A stretch of 64,000 nucleotides of DNA from Aquimarina atlantica (GCF_000626715.1 NZ_AQRA01000015.1:1-64000); one strand, 5' to 3'; shown: positions 8,203 to 17,446, numbered from the stretch's first letter. The notes: generated by a model from the letters alone, not told the origin. Translations and numbers: made by a program.

Positions 8203-8967
8203 TTACTTTCTATCAAGTATTTTGTACTCTTCATAACATTCACTTATTGCGTCGAGGATTTGAAGATCATTTGCAAATTTTATAAAATCGACAGAATAGT
8301 TACAATTACGTAAAATCTCATCGATATCTAGTCGTCCAACTTGTAGAAGAGCCATTAAGGTAGCACGATCAAATTTGGTCTCCAAAAGATTTCTAATCTC
8401 ATCGTCTTTTTTCATTTTACGTAACTTCCTTAACTCTTTTGAGCGTTTACTAAATATATTATATAAAAAGTCAGCAGGGTTAAAGATAGCACCTAGTACC
8501 TTGTTTACGGCTCCGGGTTGCTTATTACCACCTTCATAGCCAGAGTTTAATCCAGAAATACTATACCTGTAATTGTTGTAAACAGGAATTCTTTTAGCAT
8601 CAATCTCCAGGTAACCTGTAAGTTGTACATCGGCAACGACTACCTCTTCTAGCGCAATTCCCAGTTCGGTCATCTTAATCTTAACTTCACCAAATTTAAC
8701 CCAATCATTAGTTACTCTAATTTGTAATGGTTTATACCCGATATAAGAGAAATATAGAGTATCATTTACTTTGGCAGGAATATTAAAATCCCCTTTTTCA
8801 TTAGTAATTGTTCCTATTACTTGGCTAAGATTAACGATATGAACATTTTCTAGTATCTTATCATTGGCAGCATTTAATACTTTTCCTGATACAGTACTTG
8901 AATCATTCTCTTGAGCATAAGTAGTTATACCTGCTAATAGTGCTATGTAAAATAATACTCTCTTCAT
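8203..8967 (-). CDS. Secreted protein with carboxypeptidase-regulatory-like domain
   Basis: 254 residues. A signal peptide (about 1-18, ending TYAQ) is followed by a carboxypeptidase D regulatory-like beta sandwich (about 24-110: VSGKVLNAANDKILENVHIVN, ITNEKGDFNIPA, LYFSYIGYKPLQI), a domain often at the N-terminus of TonB receptors. Here no barrel follows, only a basic, helical region of about 140 residues (FSKRSKELRKLRKMKKDDEI). This architecture is common in Flavobacteriaceae and its function is unknown. It stands between two gene groups, convergent with the VOC gene. Confidence 0.8.
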   Translation of the reverse strand: MKRVLFYIALLAGITTYAQENDSSTVSGKVLNAANDKILENVHIVNLSQVIGTITNEKGDFNIPAKVNDTLYFSYIGYKPLQIRVTNDWVKFGEVKIKMTELGIALEEVVVADVQLTGYLEIDAKRIPVYNNYRYSISGLNSGYEGGNKQPGAVNKVLGAIFNPADFLYNIFSKRSKELRKLRKMKKDDEIRNLLETKFDRATLMALLQVGRLDIDEILRNCNYSVDFIKFANDLQILDAISECYEEYKILDRK

Positions 8968-9104
8968 GTATATAATATGACGTTCAATTTTAAATAATAT
9001 AACATAAAAATCGCGCCAAAAATCATATTTGTTTGTTAAGTTCTTATATTCAGTGATTTACTTAAAAGTAATTTTTTGAATATACAAAAAACAAAACCTC
9101 TGAT

Positions 9105-10859
9105 TTATCTACGATCACTACGTTTTCTACGATCTCTTTTTCGATTGCCTCCGCTACCTCTGTCTTCTTTAGAATCAAAACGTTTTCTACCTTTGGGTTT
9201 AAATCCGTCACTTCTGCGTTTTCCTTTAAAACCACCATCATTATCGCGACGACGTCTTCCTCTACGACCAGAATCTTTAGAGATTTCTACATTAACTTTT
9301 CTTCCTTCCATTCTGAAATCTTCAAAAATCTGAAGAACTCGTTCTTGATGCTCGGTATTCGTATTGAAAAAAGAAAAGCTTTCTTTTACATCTACTCGAC
9401 TTAAAGAATCACTTCCTAACTCTAGCACTTCTTTCAGGAAATCCTTTAGAGTCATCCAATCAAACCCATCTTTTTCTCCTACATTAATAAAGTAACGCGT
9501 AGTGCCATCTCTACCAGAACTACCATCTTTTTCATTTACGGCATTTAAATCTCTAGATTTTTTGTAATAATTATGAAAACGAGAAAACTCTACCGAAAAG
9601 AATTTTTTGATCAGCTCTTCTTTAGAAAACTCTTCTAAAACTTCATTAATAGATGGTAAATAACTATCGATTTCATGATTTATTTCAGCTTTTCCGATGT
9701 CACTAGCCAAATGAAATAGTTGAACCTGACATATTTCTTCTCCACTAGGAATTTCTTTTTTCTCAAAGCTTTTTTTAATGATTCGTTCTACAGATCTAAT
9801 TTTTCTGACTTCGCTTTTGGATACGATAACCATAGAAACACCACTTTTCCCTGCGCGTCCCGTTCTTCCACTTCTATGGGTGTATGTTTCTATCTCATCA
9901 GGAAGTTGATAATTAATTACATGCGTAACATCATCGACATCAATACCACGTGCAGCTACGTCTGTAGCAACCAACATTTGTATTTGGCGATTTCTAAAAC
10001 TTTTCATTACCAAATCACGTTGGTTTTGACTTAGGTCACCATGTAATGCTGCAGCATTATATCCATCACCAATAAGATTTTCTGCTACTTTTTGAGTGTC
10101 TCTTTTGGTACGACAAAAAATTACAGAAAAGATATCAGGATTTGCATCTGCTAATCGTTTCAAGGCAGCATATCGATCTCGAGAATTTACTACATAATAT
10201 TCGTGAGAAACGTTTTTAGAACCTGTGTTTTTGTGACCTACAGTAATCTCTATAGGGGTTTGCATAAATCGTTTCGCAATGGTAGAAACTTCTTTTGGCA
10301 TTGTAGCAGAGAACAGCCATGTATTTTTATCTTCTGGAGTATGAGATAAAATAGTATTGATATCTTCATAAAACCCCATATTTAGCATTTCATCTGCTTC
10401 GTCTAATACACAATAACTAATATTAGTAATGTCTACCATTTTACGGTTGATCATATCCTGCATTCGGCCGGGAGTGGCCACTACAATCTGGGCGCCACGT
10501 TTTATTTGTTTTGCCTGATCTGTTATACTTGCTCCACCATAAATTGCAACGGTATGCAATCCAGGAATATATTTAGAGTAGTTTTTAAGTTCGTTAGTAA
10601 TTTGTAAACAAAGTTCGCGAGTAGGAGAGAGGATTAATCCTTGCGTAATTCTGCTACTGCTATCAATTTTTTCAATTAAAGGAAAACCAAAAGCTGCTGT
10701 TTTTCCTGTACCGGTTTGTGCTAAAGCAACAATATCTGTATCTTCCTTTAATAAAATAGGGATTGCCTTTTCCTGTACTTCACTAGGGGTTTCGAAACCC
10801 ATATCATTCACCGCCTTAATAATGGCTTCACCAAGACCTAACGCTTCAAATTTATTCAT
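9105..10859 (-). CDS. DEAD-box RNA helicase (DeaD/DbpA-like)
   Basis: 584 residues from ATG 10859 (MNKFEALGLG); an in-frame ATG seven codons upstream lies closer to the promoter and lacks family similarity. The helicase motifs are complete: AQTGTGKT (Walker A), PTREL, TPGR, DEAD, SAT, and HRSGRTGRAG in the second RecA domain. A C-terminal region (TRYFINVGEKDGFDW to VNVEISKD) resembles the DbpA/CsdA RNA-binding domain, and the last ~55 residues are an Arg/Lys/Gly-rich tail. Such proteins unwind rRNA and mRNA and assist ribosome assembly, often in the cold. It is monocistronic, with its own promoter-like element at 10878-10885. Confidence 0.95.
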   Translation of the reverse strand: MNKFEALGLGEAIIKAVNDMGFETPSEVQEKAIPILLKEDTDIVALAQTGTGKTAAFGFPLIEKIDSSSRITQGLILSPTRELCLQITNELKNYSKYIPGLHTVAIYGGASITDQAKQIKRGAQIVVATPGRMQDMINRKMVDITNISYCVLDEADEMLNMGFYEDINTILSHTPEDKNTWLFSATMPKEVSTIAKRFMQTPIEITVGHKNTGSKNVSHEYYVVNSRDRYAALKRLADANPDIFSVIFCRTKRDTQKVAENLIGDGYNAAALHGDLSQNQRDLVMKSFRNRQIQMLVATDVAARGIDVDDVTHVINYQLPDEIETYTHRSGRTGRAGKSGVSMVIVSKSEVRKIRSVERIIKKSFEKKEIPSGEEICQVQLFHLASDIGKAEINHEIDSYLPSINEVLEEFSKEELIKKFFSVEFSRFHNYYKKSRDLNAVNEKDGSSGRDGTTRYFINVGEKDGFDWMTLKDFLKEVLELGSDSLSRVDVKESFSFFNTNTEHQERVLQIFEDFRMEGRKVNVEISKDSGRRGRRRRDNDGGFKGKRRSDGFKPKGRKRFDSKEDRGSGGNRKRDRRKRSDRR

Positions 10860-10877
10860 ATAGCTAAAAATAAGCCG

Positions 10878-10909
10878 CAAAGGTACGGTTTATTATCTGT
10901 CTATTACAA
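10878..10909 (-). promoter_or_regulatory. Bacteroidota-type promoter of the DEAD-box gene
   Basis: On the minus strand TACCTTTG (10885-10878) fits the -7 consensus TAnnTTTG, with a TTG (10909-10907) 21 bases upstream. The start codon lies about 19 bases further on, giving a very short leader. Confidence 0.55.
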
Positions 10910-11029
10910 TAACGAGGAACTTATTATGGTGTTGCAGAAATTTATTGAGGAATGAACCTTTATTATGTAAGGAAATTGAAATAAAAAGATTAGTGTTTAA
11001 TTATTGCATAATTGTTTAGTAGAGAAACG

Positions 11030-12085
11030 TTATGGTTTTTTTATAACTTCAATTTCAAAAAGTTTATCCCAGTTTTTACCAGTAACAAATAATCGTTTGG
11101 TATTTGCATTATATGCGATACCATTTAAAACATCCAGTTTTTCATGTTGCGTTACTTTTTTACGAAGACCACTAAGATTAATAACAGCTTCTAAAGCACC
11201 ACTGTTAGGGTTAATTATAGCAATTCCATCCTTTTGCCAGGTATTAGCATAAATTTTTCCGTCAACCCATTCTAATTCGTTAAATCTGGATTTAACACCT
11301 TTGTTTGTAGTGACTTCTATATAATCTTTTTCTGCAAGGGTATTAGGATCAAGTATCCAGATTTTTTCTGTACCATCGCTCTTGTAGATCTGATTTCCAT
11401 TATTGCACAATCCCCACCCTTCTTTACTTTGGCTATATGCAAAACTTCCAGTTTTTTCTAAAGTATTTAGGTCATAAATAAATCCTTCTTTAGATGTCCA
11501 GGTGAGTTGAAATATTTTATCATTCATAATGGTAATTCCTTCGGCAAAATATTCCTTTGCTATATCCTTTTTTACAAGAATTTTTCCGGTTTTATAGTCA
11601 AGTTTCCGTAAAGATGACATTCCTTTTTTACCGGTACTTTCATATAATGTATCTCCAAAAAACTCTAATCCCTGAGTAAAAGCTTCTTTATCATGAGGAT
11701 ATTCTGCAATAATTTTATAAGAATATAATTTAGGAGATATATTATTAAGAAAAGCAATTTTTTTGGTTATAGTGTCTATATTTCCATCATAAAAAACCTG
11801 AGCTGTTAAGATATGATTTCCTAGTTTTTCATCATCTATTTTTTCTTCGTAACTGAAATCTTTTTTAGAAGCTACCTTTTTATTGTCTAAAAGAAAAGTG
11901 ACAGAATCAATTTTTATGTTTTGAGCGTTTATAATGTTTGCTTTTATAGTCTCACCAAGCATAAATTTAGTTTTATTATCCTCGGTTTTGATAGAAAAAT
12001 ATTTTTTTCGCTTATCCTGATTACTTCCACAAGAAAAACTGAGTATGCTTAAAATAATGATGACGAAGGAGTTAGAGATCTTCAT
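11030..12085 (-). CDS. Glutaminyl-peptide cyclotransferase, plant-type beta-propeller, lipoprotein
   Basis: 351 residues. The N-terminus is a lipoprotein signal (LSILSFSC|GSN). From about residue 110 the sequence follows the type I (plant/papaya) glutaminyl cyclase family: YPHDKEAFTQGLEF, YESTGKKGMSSLR, GWGLCNNGNQIYKSDG, NELEWVDGKIYANTWQKDGIA, LDVLNGIAYN. The enzyme converts N-terminal glutamine into pyroglutamate and would act in the periplasm or at the outer membrane. In Bacteroidota many secreted proteins begin with Gln after signal cleavage (the AQ|Q pattern recurs in this window), which gives a plausible substrate pool (inference). The ~90 residues before the propeller form an extra Ig-like segment. 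Confidence 0.9.
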   Translation of the reverse strand: MKISNSFVIIILSILSFSCGSNQDKRKKYFSIKTEDNKTKFMLGETIKANIINAQNIKIDSVTFLLDNKKVASKKDFSYEEKIDDEKLGNHILTAQVFYDGNIDTITKKIAFLNNISPKLYSYKIIAEYPHDKEAFTQGLEFFGDTLYESTGKKGMSSLRKLDYKTGKILVKKDIAKEYFAEGITIMNDKIFQLTWTSKEGFIYDLNTLEKTGSFAYSQSKEGWGLCNNGNQIYKSDGTEKIWILDPNTLAEKDYIEVTTNKGVKSRFNELEWVDGKIYANTWQKDGIAIINPNSGALEAVINLSGLRKKVTQHEKLDVLNGIAYNANTKRLFVTGKNWDKLFEIEVIKKP

Positions 12086-12139
12086 TGTGATAATTAAATT
12101 TTAAGCAAGATATTTATTTTAATTGGGTTTAAAAAATCA

Positions 12140-12169
12140 TTGTTTTATATCCTAAAGATTGTATCTTTG
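12140..12169 (+). promoter_or_regulatory. Promoter of the SRP RNA gene
   Basis: TTG (12140-12142), a 19-base spacer, then TATCTTTG (12162-12169), a perfect match to the flavobacterial -33/-7 consensus. Transcription would begin around 12174, where the RNA fold starts. Confidence 0.8.
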
Positions 12170-12173
12170 CACC

Positions 12174-12267
12174 GGCAAGTCCTACACAACTAGCTCCTGT
12201 TGAATCCTCCAGGGCGGGAACGCAGCAAAGGTAGACGGTTGTAGCAGTGTGATGTAGGTAGCTTGCC
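12174..12267 (+). ncRNA. ffs: Signal recognition particle RNA, small bacterial type (4.5S)
   Basis: About 94 bases whose ends pair (GGCAAGT / GCTTGCC) and whose apical region has the universal SRP helix 8 signature (CCAGGGCGGGAACGCAGCAA then GGTAGACGG). The RNA binds Ffh and targets nascent membrane and secreted proteins. A consensus promoter precedes it and a run of T (12268-12274) follows the closing stem, so the gene is complete and independently transcribed. Confidence 0.95.
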
Positions 12268-12378
12268 TTTTTTTGTGCCTTTGTTTTTGCTGCAATATAA
12301 GAATATCACCCCCAAATTATCATCATTGGTTTTCCTTCATTTTATATTTCGAGATTAGTAGATCGTTGATCAGAATTG

Positions 12379-12386
12379 TATATTTG
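12379..12386 (+). promoter_or_regulatory. -7 promoter element just before the SDR gene
   Basis: TATATTTG matches TAnnTTTG and ends only 5 bases before the ATG at 12392, so the transcript would be leaderless or nearly so. No well-placed TTG (-33) was found, so this is tentative. Confidence 0.4.
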
Positions 12387-12391
12387 CGATC

Positions 12392-13213
12392 ATGAGCACA
12401 AATCAAAAAGATACTGTAGTTTTAATTACAGGAGGATCTTCTGGGATAGGAAAATCAATAGGGATATTTTTGGCAGAAAAAGGATATACGGTATATGGTA
12501 CAAGTCGTAATCCATCTCGATTTCCTGATTTTGAATTTTTTACACTTTTAGAATTAGATGTAGCAGATACGAACAGTATCAATTCTGCTATTACAACAAT
12601 AGAACAAAAACACGGAAGGTTAGATGTATTAATCAATAATGCCGGTGCTGGTATTACTGGTCCAATAGAAGAAATACCAAATGAGGAAATAGTAAGAAAT
12701 TTTACTACAAATTATTTTGGCCCAATCAATGTCACCAAAGCGGTTTTACCAGTCATGCGAAAACAGAGAAGTGGATTAATTATTAATGTTACTTCTATTG
12801 CAGGATATATGGGGTTACCGTATAGAGGAATTTATAGTGCTTCTAAAGCTGCGTTAGAGATGACTACCGAGGCCTGGCGAATGGAATTGAAAGATTTTAA
12901 TATTAGAATGACTAATGTGGCTCCGGGAGATTTTGCAACCAATATTGCTGCAGGACGTTATCATGCTCCCGTGATTAAAAATTCTCCATACGAAAAACCG
13001 TATGGTGATACATTAAAACTAATGGATAGCCATGTAGATTCGGGTAATGATCCTTTAGAAATGGCCAAAGCTGTTTTTAGGATTATAAAAACCGAAAAAC
13101 CAAAAGTACATTATAAAGTAGGCGCATTTATGCAAAAGTTTTCTATTGTGCTAAAACGAATATTACCAGATAGACTATATGAGAAAATGCTAATGAATCA
13201 TTATAAATTATGA
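12392..13213 (+). CDS. Short-chain dehydrogenase/reductase (SDR) family oxidoreductase
   Basis: 273 residues with a Rossmann fold. The nucleotide-binding motif is ITGGSSGIGKSIG (about 12-24), NNAGAG follows, and the catalytic Ser-Tyr-Lys set is visible as VTSIAG and YSASK. This is the classical SDR layout using NAD(P)H on alcohols or ketones. The long C-terminus (about 200-273, ending in a basic KRILPDRLYEKML segment) resembles SDRs annotated as acting on steroid- or retinol-like or other lipophilic substrates, but the real substrate is unknown. It is a single gene between the SRP RNA and a long hairpin. Confidence 0.9.
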   Translation: MSTNQKDTVVLITGGSSGIGKSIGIFLAEKGYTVYGTSRNPSRFPDFEFFTLLELDVADTNSINSAITTIEQKHGRLDVLINNAGAGITGPIEEIPNEEIVRNFTTNYFGPINVTKAVLPVMRKQRSGLIINVTSIAGYMGLPYRGIYSASKAALEMTTEAWRMELKDFNIRMTNVAPGDFATNIAAGRYHAPVIKNSPYEKPYGDTLKLMDSHVDSGNDPLEMAKAVFRIIKTEKPKVHYKVGAFMQKFSIVLKRILPDRLYEKMLMNHYKL

Positions 13214-13229
13214 TTTACATTGTTGTAAT

Positions 13230-13279
13230 TGAACTCATCTTAACTTTTTCTATTTCCTGAAAACGTTAAGATGAATTCA
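13230..13279. repeat. Long hairpin after the SDR gene
   Basis: TGAACTCATCTTAAC (13230-13244) pairs with GTTAAGATGAATTCA (13265-13279), with one mismatch in 15, around a 20-base loop. It begins 17 bases after the SDR stop. No U-tract follows, so it is a possible but atypical terminator. Confidence 0.55.
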
Positions 13280-13420
13280 TCAAATAGAGTGGCTTTTTAT
13301 AAACTAGAAAAAGATATTTTTTAATTAACAAAAAGATTTTATTAGCCTACAACGATTATTTTTATATTCGCGATCTATAAAAGGGTAAAATTTAAACACA
13401 ACAATTTTAAAAACAATACT

Positions 13421-14074
13421 ATGAAATTTTTTATTGATACTGCAAATCTTGATCAGATTAAGGAAGCACAAGATTTAGGAGTTCTTGATGGAGTAACTAC
13501 AAACCCATCTTTGATGGCTAAAGAAGGTATCACCGGTAAAGAAAACATAATTAATCATTATAAAAAGATATGTGAAATCGTAACCGGAGATGTAAGTGCA
13601 GAAGTAATTTCTACAGATTTTGATGGTATTATTAAAGAAGGAGAAGAGCTGGCTAAACTTCATGACCAAATTATTGTAAAAGTACCCATGATCAAAGATG
13701 GTGTAAAAGCAATCAAATACTTTAGTGATAAAGGAATTAAAACCAATTGTACATTGGTATTTTCTGCGGGGCAGGCGTTACTTGCAGCTAAAGCTGGAGC
13801 TACATATGTATCTCCGTTTATTGGTAGGTTAGATGATATCTCTACAGATGGGCTTAATCTTATTGCAGAGATAAGGTTGATTTATGATAATTATGGATTT
13901 GATACACAAATTTTGGCAGCTTCGGTAAGACATACAATGCATGTAATTGATTGTGCTAAGATCGGTGCAGATGTAATGACAGGGCCGCTTTCTTCTATAG
14001 AAGGATTGTTAAAACATCCATTAACCGATATTGGTCTTGCTAAGTTTCTTGCAGATTACAAAAAAGGGAACTAG
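13421..14074 (+). CDS. fsa: Fructose-6-phosphate aldolase / small transaldolase family
   Basis: 217 residues, the size of the compact transaldolase/FSA group rather than classical 316-residue TalB. Family hallmarks are MKFFIDTANLDQIKEA, GVTTNPSLMAKEG, the Schiff-base lysine in IIVKVPM, and NCTLVFSAGQALLAAKAGATYVSPFIGRLDD. Members either split fructose 6-phosphate or act as transaldolase in the pentose phosphate pathway; in Flavobacteriaceae, which often lack another transaldolase, the second role is likely (inference). TATATTCG at 13373-13380 is a near-consensus -7 element. A terminator follows. Confidence 0.9.
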   Translation: MKFFIDTANLDQIKEAQDLGVLDGVTTNPSLMAKEGITGKENIINHYKKICEIVTGDVSAEVISTDFDGIIKEGEELAKLHDQIIVKVPMIKDGVKAIKYFSDKGIKTNCTLVFSAGQALLAAKAGATYVSPFIGRLDDISTDGLNLIAEIRLIYDNYGFDTQILAASVRHTMHVIDCAKIGADVMTGPLSSIEGLLKHPLTDIGLAKFLADYKKGN

Positions 14075-14103
14075 TATAATTTTCCTAACACATAAAATTA
14101 TAG

Positions 14104-14132
14104 AAAAAGCTGCTCTTATCGAGTGGCTTTTT
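14104..14132 (+). terminator. Intrinsic terminator after the transaldolase gene
   Basis: AAAAAGCTGCTC (14104-14115) pairs with GAGTGGCTTTTT (14121-14132), with two G-T pairs, around a 5-base loop. The A/T-rich arms make it usable on both strands, and the convergent gene ends at 14131. Confidence 0.8.
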
Positions 14133-15576
14133 AATTTTCTAAACTTGCCAATTGTGTATATTGCATAAGTTGTTTTTCGAAAACAGATGCAAATAAATCT
14201 GTACTAGGGTTTATTATTTTACCGTCTTGATCTACTAGAATAACCTTATTTCTATAATGAATTACTAATTCTTCTGAAGAACATTTTGGATATTTAAATT
14301 CGTATTCATTATCTAAATTGTACCCATGTCTTTTTATAGTTTTTAACCAGTTTTTTGTTTGATCTGGGTCAATATTTACAGCAATAAAATCGATACCAGG
14401 GTATAACGAACTAAGGTAAGTCGCTTTTTCATGAGCTTTTACATAATGATCTTTACTTTCTATCGACCAAAAATACAGGGCTGTAATAGGTTTACTAAAG
14501 AGCGAAGATAATTTAACGGTTTCACCTTTTGAAGTAATTAAATCCTGATCAGGGATAATTTTGTTGGGTCTCAATTTTGAAATATGTCTGGCAAGTTTTT
14601 TTAATTCTTTTTGTGATCGATTACTAGTGCTAACAGAAAGGTAATGTTTTAAAGCATTATTTGATTCTTCATTATTTTTACTATCATCCAATAAAAAACG
14701 AATAGTAGATCTTCTTAATAGATTATTTTTAATATATGAATGCTCTACAACATTATTAATTAAATCCAGCTTGTAAATAAAATTTTCTAAGTCATTATTA
14801 TGTTGTAATCCATTCTCATTATTAGCAAAAGAAGCATTAGTGAAATAACAATTTAAAAACCAATTATAAGAATATAATCTTTTTAATTCATCATCATTAA
14901 AATCAATCTGATTTCTATAATTAAAAAAGGAAGCAGATAATTCTTTAGTAGCATCTGGCCCCTTCATTTTATAACGACTGGTAAAATAGTACTCATGCCT
15001 CATATAGTACTCAAATATAAAACTAGCCTGAGTAAGTTTTTTTGCCAAATTACTCAACTCATTTTTGTCGATTAATTTTTCAAAAGCAGCAGATTTTATG
15101 TTTAACAAAGAATCCTGATTTTTTTTGAAATATGAAGCAGACTGCATGAAGCCTGTTCTTTTTAAATGTTCTCTTTCAATTTCGTTTTGTAGGAACAAAT
15201 CGATTAAAAAATTATTTTTTCCAGAACCCTTACCTGTAAAAACAAGAGATTCATCAAACTCTAAGGTATTTAAACGAATTAAAACACTATCTCCTTTTTC
15301 CAGAAGTACTACTTGATATTCTGGGTTATGTTTAAAAGAATATAACCCATCTTCTAAGTTTTCTATTTTGTGTAGAAACCTGTTATTTTTATCTAATAGA
15401 ATAGTATCTCTATAATCATAACCTTTAGATAAAACAACATAGTTAGTATTAGGATTTACAATTTCACCACCAAAATAAGTGTATTCTTTATTGTCTTTGT
15501 CAGAAGAACCACAACTACATACAAAGCATGATAAAAAAGAAACTTGGATAAAATATCTTAGTACAGAAAATTGCAT
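14131..15576 (-). CDS. Lipoprotein with thioredoxin-like domain lacking the CXXC site
   Basis: 481 residues from ATG 15576; a GTG three codons earlier is also possible. The N-terminus is a lipoprotein signal (FLSCFVCSCGSS). Residues about 30-120 look like a beta-rich DUF4369-like module, the middle (about 120-350) is helical, and the last ~130 residues resemble the TlpA/AhpC thioredoxin fold (ITALYFWS, FIAVNIDPDQTKNW, VILVDQDGKIINP). At the position of the usual WCxxC motif the sequence is FWSIESKDH, so a redox role through a CXXC pair is excluded. TlpA-like proteins with this layout are common in Bacteroidota envelopes; the function here is unknown. It is a single gene. Confidence 0.82.
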   Translation of the reverse strand: MQFSVLRYFIQVSFLSCFVCSCGSSDKDNKEYTYFGGEIVNPNTNYVVLSKGYDYRDTILLDKNNRFLHKIENLEDGLYSFKHNPEYQVVLLEKGDSVLIRLNTLEFDESLVFTGKGSGKNNFLIDLFLQNEIEREHLKRTGFMQSASYFKKNQDSLLNIKSAAFEKLIDKNELSNLAKKLTQASFIFEYYMRHEYYFTSRYKMKGPDATKELSASFFNYRNQIDFNDDELKRLYSYNWFLNCYFTNASFANNENGLQHNNDLENFIYKLDLINNVVEHSYIKNNLLRRSTIRFLLDDSKNNEESNNALKHYLSVSTSNRSQKELKKLARHISKLRPNKIIPDQDLITSKGETVKLSSLFSKPITALYFWSIESKDHYVKAHEKATYLSSLYPGIDFIAVNIDPDQTKNWLKTIKRHGYNLDNEYEFKYPKCSSEELVIHYRNKVILVDQDGKIINPSTDLFASVFEKQLMQYTQLASLEN

Positions 15577-15779
15577 TTTTGCCACTATAAAATTAACTTA
15601 CTCTGTGTCCAAAAATAAAGGGAATCACCTATTACGGTTGTTAATTATAAGTTAATTCTATGCATATTAACGAATTGAGCTATCTAAATTTTCAGTTTTT
15701 AGATTTTCAGTGATAAATAAACTACAGGATAAACCTCTAAATTAATGATAGATTGTTTCAGGTTCTAAATCCATTTTTC

Positions 15780-15787
15780 TACTTTTG
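15780..15787 (+). promoter_or_regulatory. -7 promoter element of the ABC-F gene
   Basis: TACTTTTG matches TAnnTTTG and lies 33 bases before the ATG at 15821. The nearest TTG (15753-15755) is 24 bases upstream, longer than usual, so only the -7 element is well supported. Confidence 0.5.
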
Positions 15788-15820
15788 CGGCAAATTTAAA
15801 CCTTACAATTTTTCATACTC

Positions 15821-17446
15821 ATGCTATCAGTTTCTAATCTTTCTGTTCAATTTGGTAAACGAATACTTTTTGATGAAGTAAACACTTCTTTTACACAAGG
15901 TAATTGCTATGGTATTATTGGCGCTAATGGCGCAGGGAAATCAACGTTTCTTAAAATTCTTTCTGGCGTATTAGAGCCTACATCAGGGCATGTACATCTA
16001 GAGCCAGGAAAACGAATGTCTGTTTTAGAACAGAACCATTATGCATATGATGAGTATAGCGTATTAGAAGCAGTAATTATGGGGAATAAACCTCTCTATA
16101 AAATAAAGAAAGAAATAGATGCTCTTTATGCCGATTATACAGACGAAAATGCAGAAAAAATAGGTGAGTTACAGGTGCAGTTTGAAGAAATGAATGGCTG
16201 GAATGCTGATAGTGATGCAGCAGCAATGCTTTCTAATTTAGGTATCAAAGAAGAATTGCATTATACGCAAATGTCTGATCTTGATACTAAACAACGAGTA
16301 CGAGTATTGATAGCACAATGTTTGTTTGGTAATCCAGATGTTTTAATAATGGATGAGCCAACAAACGACTTAGATTATGAAACTATTTCATGGTTAGAAA
16401 GTTTTTTGGCAAACTTTGATAATACAGTTATTGTAGTATCTCACGACCGTCACTTTTTGGATGCAGTATGTACCCATATTTCAGATATTGATTTTAGTAA
16501 AATTAACCACTATAGTGGTAATTATACGTTTTGGTATGAGTCTTCTCAATTAGCAGCAAGACAAAGAGCTCAACAGAACAAAAAAGCAGAAGAGAAGAAA
16601 AAGGAATTACAAGAATTTATTGCGAGATTTAGTGCAAACGTAGCAAAATCTAAACAAGCTACCTCTCGTAAAAAGATGATAGAAAAGCTTAATATCGAAG
16701 ATATTAAACCATCAAGTCGTCGTTATCCTGCTATAATATTTGAAAGAGATAGAGAGGCAGGTGATCAAATCCTAAATGTAGAAGGATTGGCCGCAAGCCA
16801 AGATGGGGATACATTATTTAAAGATATTGATATTAATTTAACCAAAGGAGATAAAGTTGTTGTCTTCTCTAAAGACTCAAGAGCTACAACAGCATTTTAT
16901 CAGGCACTAAATAATAAACAAGAGGTAGACTCGGGTAAATTTAGCTGGGGAATTACTACTACTCAATCCTATTTACCAGCAGATAATAGCGAATATTTTC
17001 AAAATGATCTTACACTAGTTGATTGGTTACGACAATGGGCAACTACAGAAGAAGAAAGAGAGGAAGTATTTATTAGAGGATTCTTAGGAAAAATGATTTT
17101 TAGTGGTGAAGAAGCGTTAAAAAAATCAAATGTATTATCTGGAGGAGAAAAAGTTCGTTGTATGTTATCTAAAATGATGATGACAAGAGCAAATGTATTG
17201 ATGTTAGATGAACCTACAAACCACCTTGATTTAGAGTCGATTACTGCATTTAATAATTCATTGAAAAAATTTAAGGGTACCGTTTTGTTTACTACTCATG
17301 ATCACGAATTTGCTCAAACCGTAGGTAACAGAGTGATTGAACTAACACCAAACGGAGTTATCGATCGTTATACTACATTCGATGAATATATGAGCGATCC
17401 AAAAATTAAAGAGCTTCGAGAAAAAATGTATGGCGTAAATGTTTGA
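15821..17446 (+). CDS. ABC-F family ATPase (YbiT-like), one degenerate ATP site
   Basis: 541 residues with two nucleotide-binding domains and no membrane segments, as in ribosome-acting ABC-F translation factors. Domain 1 has Walker A GANGAGKST (34-42) and Walker B LIMDEPTND (175-183), but its signature is MSDLDTKQ (151-158) instead of LSGGQ. The charged linker (about 240-300) is the expected P-site tRNA interaction motif region. Domain 2 has LSGGE (439-443) and MLDEPTNHLD (461-470), but its Walker A position reads FSKDSRATTA (349-358), with no P-loop. One composite site is thus intact and the other lacks both elements. YbiT-type proteins are known to have a weak first signature; the loss of the second P-loop looks lineage-specific. 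Confidence 0.9.
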   Translation: MLSVSNLSVQFGKRILFDEVNTSFTQGNCYGIIGANGAGKSTFLKILSGVLEPTSGHVHLEPGKRMSVLEQNHYAYDEYSVLEAVIMGNKPLYKIKKEIDALYADYTDENAEKIGELQVQFEEMNGWNADSDAAAMLSNLGIKEELHYTQMSDLDTKQRVRVLIAQCLFGNPDVLIMDEPTNDLDYETISWLESFLANFDNTVIVVSHDRHFLDAVCTHISDIDFSKINHYSGNYTFWYESSQLAARQRAQQNKKAEEKKKELQEFIARFSANVAKSKQATSRKKMIEKLNIEDIKPSSRRYPAIIFERDREAGDQILNVEGLAASQDGDTLFKDIDINLTKGDKVVVFSKDSRATTAFYQALNNKQEVDSGKFSWGITTTQSYLPADNSEYFQNDLTLVDWLRQWATTEEEREEVFIRGFLGKMIFSGEEALKKSNVLSGGEKVRCMLSKMMMTRANVLMLDEPTNHLDLESITAFNNSLKKFKGTVLFTTHDHEFAQTVGNRVIELTPNGVIDRYTTFDEYMSDPKIKELREKMYGVNV

